Of a stretch of DNA of 64,000 bases, positions 27,130-34,524 are shown piece after piece. The stretch's first letter is position 1. Every line of letters begins with the position of its first letter. This DNA is from Bacillota bacterium (lineage in GTDB: Bacteria > Bacillota > Clostridia > Christensenellales > Aristaeellaceae). The notes beneath the pieces were generated by a model, which did no database searches, was not told the DNA's origin, and saw only the letters and a program-made list of their open reading frames with translations. The stretch lies in the NCBI GenBank assembly GCA_023411175.1, contig JAEYPB010000019.1, positions 1 to 64,000 of the forward strand, read 5' to 3'. A program made the translations under genes and the position numbers.

Positions 27130-27165
27130 CATGCGGGCCCGCTTTGCGGGCCCGCATGCTTTTTA
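27130..27165 (+). terminator. Intrinsic terminator of the CUT1/GH42 operon
   Basis: 13-bp stem (27130-27142 with 27146-27158), TTT loop, then CTTTTTATT. Confidence 0.93.
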
Positions 27166-27210
27166 TTTCCGGCAAAACGGGCACTTTTTTCGGAACAGCG
27201 ATATTTCATA

Positions 27211-27240
27211 TTGATTTTTAGTGATCGTTTTATTTATAAT
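27211..27240 (+). promoter_or_regulatory. Promoter of the CUT2 transporter operon, flanked by inverted half-sites
   Basis: TTGATT (27211-27216) and TATAAT (27235-27240), 18 apart. TTTAGTGATCGTTTTA (27217-27232) in the spacer is repeated in inverted form at 27261-27281 (TTTAAACAGATCACTTAAA), so a regulator could bridge the start site. A perfect palindrome CTTAAATATTTAAG follows at 27275-27288. No regulator gene is adjacent. Confidence 0.6.
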
Positions 27241-27340
27241 GTGGTGTACGATCTATTGTATTTTAAACAGATCACTTAAATATTTAAGCGCGCGTTTCGA
27301 ACGGCCGCGAGCGCTTGAACCCAAGGAGGGATACGTCACC

Positions 27341-28852
27341 GTGGCCAAAATCCTGCTCGAGCTTAAAAATATCTCGAAGACCTTTCCGGGCGTCAAGGCG
27401 CTGGACAATGTGCACTTTGAGCTCAGGGAGGGCGAAATCCACGCGCTGATGGGTGAAAACGGCGCGGGCAAGTCCACCTTCATCAAGGTCATCACCGGGG
27501 TACACCAGCCCGACGAGGGCGGCGAGATGACGCTGGACGGAAAAAGCGCGCACTTTGCCAGCCCTCGCGAGGCCGCGCAGGCGGGCATCGCCGCCATCTA
27601 CCAGCACCTGGCGGCCTATCCCCACCTGACCGTGGCGGAAAACATCTTCATGGGCCATGAACTGGTCACCGGCGGACCGGTGAAGCGCATCCAGTGGAAA
27701 AAGACCAACGAGCGGGCGCGGGCGCTGCTCCGTTCTCTCGGCTCCGACATCAGCCCCACCGAGCGCATGGGGGTACTGTCCGTAGCCCAGCAGCAGCTGG
27801 TGGAGATCGCAAAAGCGCTCTCCCAGAACGCCCGCGTGCTGATCATGGACGAGCCCACGGCGGCACTTTCCAAGCGCGAGAGCGAGGAACTCTACGAAAT
27901 CGTCCGGAACCTGCGCGCAAACGGCGCGTCGGTCATCCTGATCTCCCACCGCTTTGAGGACATGTTCCGGCTGGCCGACCGGGTCACCGTGCTGCGGGAC
28001 GGCAAGTACATCGGCACCTGGGACGTGGGCGATGTGGACACCGCACAGTTGGCCCAGGCGATGGTGGGCCGCTCCATCGACCAGTTCTTCCCCCACAAAA
28101 ACTGCGCCGTTGGCGCGGAGCTTTTGCGGGTGGAAAACCTGTCCCGCATGGGCTTCTTCCGGGACGTGAGCTTCTCCGTCCGGGCGGGCGAGATCGTCGG
28201 GCTGACCGGCCTCGTAGGCGCCGGCCGCACCGAGGTGATCGAGTCCATCACCGGCGTGACGAGGCCCACCGGCGGCAGGATCTACGTTCACGGCAGGGAG
28301 GCGGACGTGTCAGATCCCAACCACGCGATGGCGCTGGGCGTGGGGCTCCTGCCCGAGGACCGGCAGAAGCAGGCGCTGCTCCTCCCCTGGTCGATCGAGC
28401 GCAACATCACGCTGCCCAACCTCAAAAAGTTCTCGCACCGGGGGCTTCTAAGGAAGAACGCCGAGAGGGCGGAGGCTGACGCGCTTTCAAAAAAGCTGGC
28501 GGTCAAGGCCAATACGGTTCTGGACGCGGCCAGCTCCCTGTCCGGCGGCAACCAGCAGAAGGTGGTCGTGGCAAAGCTCCTGTCGGGCGACGCCCGCATT
28601 CTCATCATGGACGAGCCCACCAAGGGTGTGGACGTGGGCTCCAAGGCCGCCATCTACGAAATCATGTGCGAGCTGGCCGCGCAGGGCTTCGCGATCCTCA
28701 TGGTGTCCTCCGAGATGCCGGAGGTCATCAACATGTGCGACCGGATCCTGGTCATGCGGGAGGGGCGGCTGTCCGCCGAAATCCCCCGCGCCGAGGCCAC
28801 TCAGGAGGGCATCCTGATGGCCGCCATGCCGCTGGACAAGGCGGACGCCTGA
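27341..28852 (+). CDS. Sugar ABC transporter ATPase, duplicated (CUT2: RbsA/MglA/RhaT type)
   Basis: 503 residues from GTG 27341, ten bases after AAGGAGGG; longer upstream readings enter the AT-rich promoter. Two nucleotide-binding domains: first Walker A MGENGAGKSTF with signature LSVAQQQLVEIAKAL and LIMDEPTAAL; second has the degenerate P-loop GLVGAGRTEVIE with LSGGNQQKVVVAKLL and MDEPTKGVD, as normal for CUT2 ATPases. Powers uptake of a monosaccharide. First gene of a four-gene operon. Confidence 0.95.
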   Translation: MAKILLELKNISKTFPGVKALDNVHFELREGEIHALMGENGAGKSTFIKVITGVHQPDEGGEMTLDGKSAHFASPREAAQAGIAAIYQHLAAYPHLTVAENIFMGHELVTGGPVKRIQWKKTNERARALLRSLGSDISPTERMGVLSVAQQQLVEIAKALSQNARVLIMDEPTAALSKRESEELYEIVRNLRANGASVILISHRFEDMFRLADRVTVLRDGKYIGTWDVGDVDTAQLAQAMVGRSIDQFFPHKNCAVGAELLRVENLSRMGFFRDVSFSVRAGEIVGLTGLVGAGRTEVIESITGVTRPTGGRIYVHGREADVSDPNHAMALGVGLLPEDRQKQALLLPWSIERNITLPNLKKFSHRGLLRKNAERAEADALSKKLAVKANTVLDAASSLSGGNQQKVVVAKLLSGDARILIMDEPTKGVDVGSKAAIYEIMCELAAQGFAILMVSSEMPEVINMCDRILVMREGRLSAEIPRAEATQEGILMAAMPLDKADA

Positions 28853-28874
28853 CCGCGTGAAAGGGAGAGAGCCG

Positions 28875-29948
28875 ATGCAGTCTACCAAATCGCGCATGCC
28901 GCTGTATGCGCTGTTCCTCAAATACCGGGAAATTGGTCTCGCGGTGATCCTGACGGTGCTCGTGGCCCTGGTAGGGCTTCGGAACCCGGCCTTTGCCGCG
29001 CCGAAAAACCTTCTGTTCATCCTGGAGGACACCTCGACCCTGATGGTTCTCGCCTTCGGCATGATGTGCGTGATGCTGGTGGGTTCGATCGACATCTCCA
29101 TCGCGGGCATCATGGCGCTTTCGGCGATGACCACCGGCATCCTGATGCGCCAGTACCTGGGCTCCGCGGATGTGACGCAGGTGGTGGACGGCGCGGAGGC
29201 GCTCGTCACGGTCCGAAGCAGCGTGCCGGTTCTTCTCCTCATCCTGACCGGCGTCGCGGTGGGCGCGGCCTGCGGCTTTGTGAACGGCGCGATCATCGCC
29301 TGGGGGAACGTCCTTCCCATCGTGACCACGCTGGGCATGCAGTACATCCTCTTCGGCCTGTGCCACGTGATCTCCGGCGGGCAGGCGGTCTACCGGAAGG
29401 ACATGTCGGACGCCTTCATCCACTTCACGCGGGTCGACCCGCTTGGGATCAACTCGAAGACGTGGATCATGCTCCTCGTATTCGCCCTCGTGTTTCTGTT
29501 CATCACCTACATCCGCACCGGGCGCAACCTGTACGCCGTGGGCTCCAACCGGGAGGCGGCCGAGATGCGCGGAACGCCCGTCGAGCGGACGATCGTGCTG
29601 GCGCACGTGATCATGGGCGCGCTGGCGGGCCTTGCGGGGCTTTTGTTCGCGTCCCACGACACCAAGATCACCCAGGACATGACCTCGGGCTATGAGATGT
29701 ACGTGATCGCCGCCTGCGTCATCGGCGGCGTATCGGTCACGGGCGGCTCCGGCAAGATCACGGGCGTGCTGCTGGGCGCTTTGACCATCGGCGTCATCAA
29801 CAATGGCCTGACCATGCTCAAGCTCACCGGCAATTCGGAATTCTGGAAGAAGGCGATACAGGGCGCGCTGATTCTGGTCGCGGTGGTTTCAAACGTCGTG
29901 ATCCAGCGCGTCATGGACCGGCAGAGCCTGAAGAGGAGGAACATCTGA
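28875..29948 (+). CDS. Sugar ABC transporter permease (CUT2) 1
   Basis: 357 residues, eight to ten helices, BPD_transp_2 family. VGSIDISIAGIMALSAM and the GGVSVTGGSGKITGVLLGAL motif mark the RbsC-type permease. It has an extra loop between helices 4 and 5 (about residues 98-115, SADVTQVVDGAEALVTV). Ribosome site AGGGAGAG. One-base overlap with the next permease gene. Confidence 0.93.
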   Translation: MQSTKSRMPLYALFLKYREIGLAVILTVLVALVGLRNPAFAAPKNLLFILEDTSTLMVLAFGMMCVMLVGSIDISIAGIMALSAMTTGILMRQYLGSADVTQVVDGAEALVTVRSSVPVLLLILTGVAVGAACGFVNGAIIAWGNVLPIVTTLGMQYILFGLCHVISGGQAVYRKDMSDAFIHFTRVDPLGINSKTWIMLLVFALVFLFITYIRTGRNLYAVGSNREAAEMRGTPVERTIVLAHVIMGALAGLAGLLFASHDTKITQDMTSGYEMYVIAACVIGGVSVTGGSGKITGVLLGALTIGVINNGLTMLKLTGNSEFWKKAIQGALILVAVVSNVVIQRVMDRQSLKRRNI

Positions 29949-30976
29949 TGGACAGAAAAAAAGGTGGCCTCCGCGTTCCCGCGTTTTTCCTTCACTGGGA
30001 ATGGATTCTCGCCGTTCTGATCGTTCTGGTCTACGGCTTCTTCAACCGCACGCTTCCGGGCGTATACACCTTTGACAAGGTGCTCAACCAGACCCGCGTG
30101 TACATGGTGGACGTGGGCTTCATGGCGCTGGGCATGACGCTGGTCTTGCTCCTGGGCGACATCGACATCTCCGTGGGCTCCATCGCGGCGCTGTCGGCCA
30201 CGGTAATGGCGGTCAGCTTCAACGCGGGGCTTCCGTTCCCGCTGGCGATCCTCGCGATGCTCCTGGTGGGCGTCGTTTGCGGCTTCCTGAACGGCCTTCT
30301 GATCACCCGGTTCAAGGAGCTGTACCCGATGATCATCACGCTTTCCACGCTGACATTGTACCGGGGCATCGCCTACATCATCCTGAAGGACCAGTCGGCA
30401 GGCGGCTTCCCACAGTGGTTTGCAAAGGACCTGGGCTACGGCTCGGTGAACATCTTCGGGCTGGATGTGCCGGTGATGCTCCTTTGCATCCTTCTCGTGA
30501 TCCCCTTCTACGCGGTGTGGATCCACAGGACGCCCTCCGGCCGGCGCATCTTCGCCACCGGTACCAACATCGTGGCGGCGCGTTATTCCGGCCTCAAGAC
30601 CGACCGGATCAAGCTCACCGTGTTTACGCTGAACGGCGTCTTCGCGGCGGTGGGCGGGTTCTTCCTGTGCGCGCGCACCGGCTCGGTCAAGTACACACTG
30701 GCAACCGGCTACGAGATGCAGGCCATCGCCATCGCGGTACTGGGCGGCGCGTCCACCGCGGGCGGCAAGGGCAGCGCCGTGGGCATCCTGCTGGCGCTCG
30801 TCCTGATGACCTGTCTCAAAAACGGCCTGATGATCGCCTACAACGACGCGTTCATTCTGAACCTGGCCATCGGCGTCCTGCTGATCGCGGTGGTGCTGGT
30901 GCCCAACCTGATCGACAAGGCCCGGAAAAAGCGGCAGGTGTCAAGGCGCCGCGCCGCCTCCGCCGCGAGGGGCTGA
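29948..30976 (+). CDS. Sugar ABC transporter permease (CUT2) 2
   Basis: 342 residues, BPD_transp_2 family; contains LGDIDISVGSIAALSATVM and LGGASTAGGKGSAVGILLAL. Two different permeases in one CUT2 operon is the layout of rhamnose (RhaPQ) and AI-2 (LsrCD) importers, which supports that assignment. Basic C-terminus (RKKRQVSRRR). ATG overlaps the previous stop by one base; GAGGAGG lies upstream. Confidence 0.93.
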   Translation: MDRKKGGLRVPAFFLHWEWILAVLIVLVYGFFNRTLPGVYTFDKVLNQTRVYMVDVGFMALGMTLVLLLGDIDISVGSIAALSATVMAVSFNAGLPFPLAILAMLLVGVVCGFLNGLLITRFKELYPMIITLSTLTLYRGIAYIILKDQSAGGFPQWFAKDLGYGSVNIFGLDVPVMLLCILLVIPFYAVWIHRTPSGRRIFATGTNIVAARYSGLKTDRIKLTVFTLNGVFAAVGGFFLCARTGSVKYTLATGYEMQAIAIAVLGGASTAGGKGSAVGILLALVLMTCLKNGLMIAYNDAFILNLAIGVLLIAVVLVPNLIDKARKKRQVSRRRAASAARG

Positions 30977-31050
30977 AGCCCTTCAACCATGAATCCGGTT
31001 CCGGCAGGAGCGCCTGCCGAGATGCACCACTATATGAGGAGGTTAATACC

Positions 31051-32058
31051 ATGCGGAAAATCCTGTCCCTGGTTCTGGCGCTGATGCTCTTCGCGAGCCT
31101 GGCCGTGCCGGCTATGGCGGAAGAACCCATCTCCATCGGCGTCGTCTACAAGCAGAGCGGCAACCCCTTCTTCGAGGCGGCTGTGAAGGGCTTCGACGAA
31201 GCGTCCAAGGAACTGGGCTTCACCTTCGTGCACAACGGCCCGGCGGACTCTTCCAACGAAGGCCAGATCCAGATCATCGAAGGCTACATCCAGCAGGGCG
31301 TGGATGCCATCGCCATCTCCGCCAACGACGCGGCGGGCGTTGTGAGCGTGCTGCAGACCGCCAAGGAAAAGGGCATCAAGGTCATCTCCTGGGACTCCAA
31401 GGTCAACGCCGAGGGCCGCGACCTGGACATCTCCCCCTCCGTCGCCGAGAACATCGGCCGCGTTGAGATCGAGGAGATCGCCCGGCAGATCGGCGGCGCG
31501 GGCCAGATCGCCATCTTGTCCGCGGGCGCCACGATGGACAACCAGAACACCTGGATCGAGTACATGAAGAAGACCCTCGAAGATCCCCAGTACAAGGACA
31601 TCGAACTGGTCACCGTCGTGTACGGCGACGACCTGACCGACAAGTCCTACCAGGAGATGCAGGGCCTCATCAATTCCTATCCGGACCTGAAGGGCGTCAT
31701 CTCCCCCACCACCGTGGGCATCGCGGCGGCGGCCACCTGCATCAAGGACAACGGCCTCACCGGCAAGATCAAGCTGACCGGCCTGGGCCTGCCCTCCGAG
31801 ATGGCGGAAGCCATCACCGACGGCACCTGCGAAGGCATGTTCCTGTGGAACCCCATTGACCTGGGCTACTGCGCGGCCTACGCGGCGGTTTCGATGGTCA
31901 AGGGCGAGATCACCGGCGCGGCGGGCGAGAAGATCGCCGCGGGCCGCCTGGGCGAGCGCGAGATCATGGACGCGGGCGACGGCGGCACCTTCACCATCGT
32001 CGGCGATCCGTTCCTGTTCACCAAGGACAACATCGCGGAGTGGAAGGACGTATATTAA
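31051..32058 (+). CDS. Sugar ABC transporter substrate-binding protein (CUT2; rhamnose/AI-2-like)
   Basis: 335 residues behind GAGGAGG. Signal peptide ends AMA-EEP, no lipobox cysteine. Mature part is periplasmic-binding-protein family 4: IGVVYKQSGNPFFEAAVKGF, DAIAISANDAAGV, and LGLPSEMAEAITDG with FLWNPIDLGYCAA, a pattern I associate with the RhaS/LsrB branch. With the duplicated ATPase and two permeases it forms a complete importer. The exact ligand (rhamnose, another 6-deoxyhexose or a related sugar) cannot be read. Confidence 0.92.
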   Translation: MRKILSLVLALMLFASLAVPAMAEEPISIGVVYKQSGNPFFEAAVKGFDEASKELGFTFVHNGPADSSNEGQIQIIEGYIQQGVDAIAISANDAAGVVSVLQTAKEKGIKVISWDSKVNAEGRDLDISPSVAENIGRVEIEEIARQIGGAGQIAILSAGATMDNQNTWIEYMKKTLEDPQYKDIELVTVVYGDDLTDKSYQEMQGLINSYPDLKGVISPTTVGIAAAATCIKDNGLTGKIKLTGLGLPSEMAEAITDGTCEGMFLWNPIDLGYCAAYAAVSMVKGEITGAAGEKIAAGRLGEREIMDAGDGGTFTIVGDPFLFTKDNIAEWKDVY

Positions 32059-32060
32059 GG

Positions 32061-32375
32061 GCAAATGAAATCTGCCCCGCAGCTTTCATTTGCAAGCGCG
32101 CCGCGCTCGCCTGAAATGCCAAAGCATTTCCGGGCGGCTCGCTGACTTGAGGAATTGTTTGCCCTACCAGTATTCGACACTGGTAGGGCAAACACGTTCC
32201 CGGCGTACGCGCCGCCGGGAACGATTAAAGGCTTACGAAGACTTTGATGATGTTCTGGACGCTCTCGGCACGCAGTCGGGCTTGCGCACAACCAAGTATG
32301 GGCAACCTGTGACCGCACATGTCGCCCTCCGGTTGCCGCTTATCCGCCGGGAAGCCGCTAAAGCGGCTCCCGGCG
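32061..32375. repeat. Dense array of inverted repeats without a gene
   Basis: The 362 bases between the binding-protein and cupin genes hold six hairpins: 32061-32093 (14 pairs, CCC loop), 32113-32130 (GAAATGC/GCATTTC), 32156-32194 (16 perfect pairs), 32196-32222 (GTTCCCGGC/GCCGGGAAC), 32301-32337 (GGCAACC/GGTTGCC) and 32345-32375 (14 pairs, one bulge). None has a T-run. An open frame across it has no ribosome site. It may be a palindromic repeat (REP-like) insertion, an mRNA 3' barrier or the relic of a small mobile element. Confidence 0.7.
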
Positions 32376-32420
32376 CTTTGAGTTGCCGAATGAACTTACG
32401 TAATGAAGCTCTGCCGGCAA

Positions 32421-32774
32421 TCAGGCCTGCGGCGGGAAGACCACGGTCAAAAGCATCTTGAACCGCTCCGCGCCATAGACCGCGTGCGGGACGCGGGCGG
32501 GCATGACGATGGTCTCGCCCTGTCCGACGCGGAACTTCTCGGAGCCGATGGTGATCTCGGCCACGCCGTCCAGCACCACAATCATCGCGTCGCCGCTGGA
32601 TTCGTGAGAACTGATCTCCTCCCCCACGTCGAAGGCGAAGAGCGTCAGGCTTACGGCCTTGTTCTGAGCCAGCGTCTTGCTGACCACCTGCCCCGGCTGG
32701 TAGGACACGAGATCGGTCATGGTCTGTACCGAGGAAAAATCGATGTTCTTAATGCAGCGGACGGCGTCTGCCAT
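32421..32774 (-). CDS. Single-domain cupin protein
   Basis: 117 residues; ribosome site AAGGAG nine bases before ATG 32774. One beta-barrel cupin: motif 1 is SSHESSGDAMIVVLDGVAEI and motif 2 is GQGETIVMPARVPHAV. Histidines at motif 1 (SHES) and motif 2 (PHAV) could bind a metal. Small clostridial cupins of this kind are often sugar-related or stress sensors, with no proven reaction. Divergent from the NahK-like kinase. Confidence 0.85.
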   Translation of the reverse strand: MADAVRCIKNIDFSSVQTMTDLVSYQPGQVVSKTLAQNKAVSLTLFAFDVGEEISSHESSGDAMIVVLDGVAEITIGSEKFRVGQGETIVMPARVPHAVYGAERFKMLLTVVFPPQA

Positions 32775-32799
32775 AGCAATCGGCTCCTTTTTTTCATGT

Positions 32800-32811
32800 C
32801 TGTCCGGACAG
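32800..32811. promoter_or_regulatory. 12-bp perfect palindrome between divergent genes
   Basis: CTGTCCGGACAG, with CCGGACAG repeated directly at 32831-32838 inside the promoter spacer of the kinase gene. Candidate operator controlling cupin and kinase genes together. Confidence 0.4.
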
Positions 32812-32815
32812 GCGG

Positions 32816-32845
32816 TTGCGCCGCCGGCACCGGACAGGCTATAAT
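32816..32845 (+). promoter_or_regulatory. Promoter of the NahK-like kinase gene
   Basis: TTGCGC (32816-32821), 18 bases, TATAAT (32840-32845); leader about 90 bases. Confidence 0.65.
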
Positions 32846-32943
32846 AGGTTGTCTATCGTTCAATATACCCCTTTCGGCGCGTTCCAACCAACCGCCGGGG
32901 CATATCCCGGCGCAAACGCCGGACAGGAAATGGAGGAAATCCC

Positions 32944-34005
32944 ATGCAGAGCGCCATCGGCGCATTTCGGTTTCAGGGCGAAGCGATCTCCTGCGCGCGC
33001 TACGGCAGCGGCCACATCAACGAGACCTACCTGCTTCAGACCACCCGCTTGCGCTACATCCTGCAGAAAGTCAACCGACGGGTGTTTCACGACGTGCCCG
33101 CACTGATTAAAAACATCGCGCTGGTCACCCGCCACCTGTCCCTGAGCGAGGCCGACCCCCGCCGGGTGCTGCGCCTCATCCCCGCGACGGACGGGCGCGA
33201 CTTCTTTCTGGACGAGGACGGCGAGTATTGGCGCGCATACGCCTTTATTGAGGGCGCTTTGAGCCTGGACGCCGCCGGATGCGCCGATCACATGCGGGAG
33301 AGCGGCGCGGCCTTCGGGCATTTCCAGCGGGCGCTTGCCGATTTCCCGGCCGAAACCCTGACGGAGACCATCCCTCGCTTCCATGATACGCCCAACCGCC
33401 TTGCGCAGCTTCGGGCGGCGGCGGATCGTGACGAACTGGGCCGCTTGAAGGCCGTCCGCCCGGAAGTGGATTTCGCGCTCTCCCGCGCGAAGGAAGCCGA
33501 AATCATGGCGGGCATGCTACGCGCGGGGCAACTCCCGCTGCGCGTCACCCACAACGACACCAAGCTCAACAACGTCATGCTGGACGATCAGACCGGTGCG
33601 GCGCTGTGCGTGATCGACCTCGACACGGTGATGCCGGGCCTCGCGGGCAACGACTTCGGCGATTCGATCCGCTTCGGCGCTTCCACCGCCGTCGAAGACG
33701 AACCGGATCTTGATAAGGTTTCTCTGTCCCTCGACTACTTCCGCGCCTTTGCACGGGGTTTCCTCGGCGCATGCGGCGACAGCCTCACGCCGCCCGAGAT
33801 CGAGACGCTCCCCCTCGCCGCAAAGCTGATGACCCTCGAGTGCGGCGCGCGCTTTCTGTGCGACTACCTGTCCGGCGACACCTATTTCCGAATCCACCGG
33901 CCGGCGCACAACCTCGACCGCTGCCGCACCCAGTTCCGCCTGGTCTCCGACATGGAGGCGAAATGGCAGGCTATGGGCGCGATCATCGAGGCGGAGGCCT
34001 TATAG
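32944..34005 (+). CDS. Phosphotransferase resembling N-acetylhexosamine 1-kinase (NahK-like)
   Basis: 353 residues. Aminoglycoside-phosphotransferase/choline-kinase fold: N-lobe with YGSGHINETYLL, catalytic loop VTHNDTKLNNVMLD (D205), and the metal-binding segment VIDLDTVMPGLAGNDFGDSIRFG. This pattern matches NahK, the anomeric kinase of the lacto-N-biose/galacto-N-biose pathway. The rest of that pathway (GNB/LNB phosphorylase) is not in the window, so the sugar could differ. Ribosome site GGAGG before ATG 32944; own promoter and terminator. Confidence 0.82.
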   Translation: MQSAIGAFRFQGEAISCARYGSGHINETYLLQTTRLRYILQKVNRRVFHDVPALIKNIALVTRHLSLSEADPRRVLRLIPATDGRDFFLDEDGEYWRAYAFIEGALSLDAAGCADHMRESGAAFGHFQRALADFPAETLTETIPRFHDTPNRLAQLRAAADRDELGRLKAVRPEVDFALSRAKEAEIMAGMLRAGQLPLRVTHNDTKLNNVMLDDQTGAALCVIDLDTVMPGLAGNDFGDSIRFGASTAVEDEPDLDKVSLSLDYFRAFARGFLGACGDSLTPPEIETLPLAAKLMTLECGARFLCDYLSGDTYFRIHRPAHNLDRCRTQFRLVSDMEAKWQAMGAIIEAEAL

Positions 34006-34148
34006 AAGGGCCAGCCGCGGCCCCGTCCCAGGCGGCTGCCCCCGAAACAGCGCTTATCCGAGCGTTCATGGGGATTTTACGAAAATTCTGCCCTCGCTTC
34101 GAAAACCCCGAAACATCCTGACGCGGGTGTTCCGAAAGCGCAATCTCC

Positions 34149-34180
34149 GGGCGGCCTTCGGGCCGCCCATCCGTTTTTTT
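34149..34180 (+). terminator. Intrinsic terminator of the NahK-like gene
   Basis: GGGCGGCC (34149-34156), TTCG tetraloop, GGCCGCCC (34161-34168), then seven T. The 140 bases before it hold no supported gene. Confidence 0.93.
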
Positions 34181-34231
34181 GCATGTGTACTTCCTAAGTC
34201 AAAAAAACTTCTCCGGTATTGGTAAAAATCA

Positions 34232-34261
34232 TTGACACAACGCGCCCCCTCAGGTTATAAT
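34232..34261 (+). promoter_or_regulatory. Promoter of the family-5 ABC/GH3 operon
   Basis: TTGACA (34232-34237) and TATAAT (34256-34261), 18 apart. Start near 34268, giving a long leader of about 255 bases. Confidence 0.85.
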
Positions 34262-34263
34262 AA

Positions 34264-34404
34264 CGTAAACGATTCCGAATCATACTGGTCTGCCATCCCC
34301 GAGCGGGCCGGAAAGCCCCTCCTTCACGGCCTCCCTGTCGATTGAAATGCCCGGCGCGAATGGTGCGCAGAACTTTTTTTAGCGCAAGAACGAAAACGGT
34401 TTCG
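34264..34404. promoter_or_regulatory. Two LacI/CRE-like operators in the leader of the family-5 ABC operon
   Basis: CGTAAACGATTCCG (34264-34277), right after the -10, and CGAAAACGGTTTCG (34391-34404), 127 bases on, share CGWAAACGRTTYCG with the central CG of LacI-family sites. The outer C/G instead of T/A argues against plain CcpA boxes. No LacI-family gene is in the window. The rest of the leader, to 34524, shows no clear riboswitch; a short GCGC hairpin with a T-run (near 34350-34380) is weak. Confidence 0.5.
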
Positions 34405-34524
34405 GATTTCATCGCGGCCCTTCTCCAACGGCGCAGGCGCCCGATTCCGGGCGGGCAGGCGCGTTTCATCCGGGTTCCATGGCCTCGTGTGCCATATCGA
34501 TCATCTTTATGGAGGGATTGGATC

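Noticed and set aside
24973..27132. 719-codon open frame on the minus strand
   Set aside because: Complete shadow of the GH42 beta-galactosidase gene.
32090..32461. 123-codon open frame across the hairpin array
   Set aside because: No ribosome site; the frame runs through several perfect hairpins and into the antisense of the cupin gene.
34340..34385. Attenuator in the family-5 ABC leader
   Set aside because: A four-pair GCGC hairpin before a T-run is too short to be convincing.
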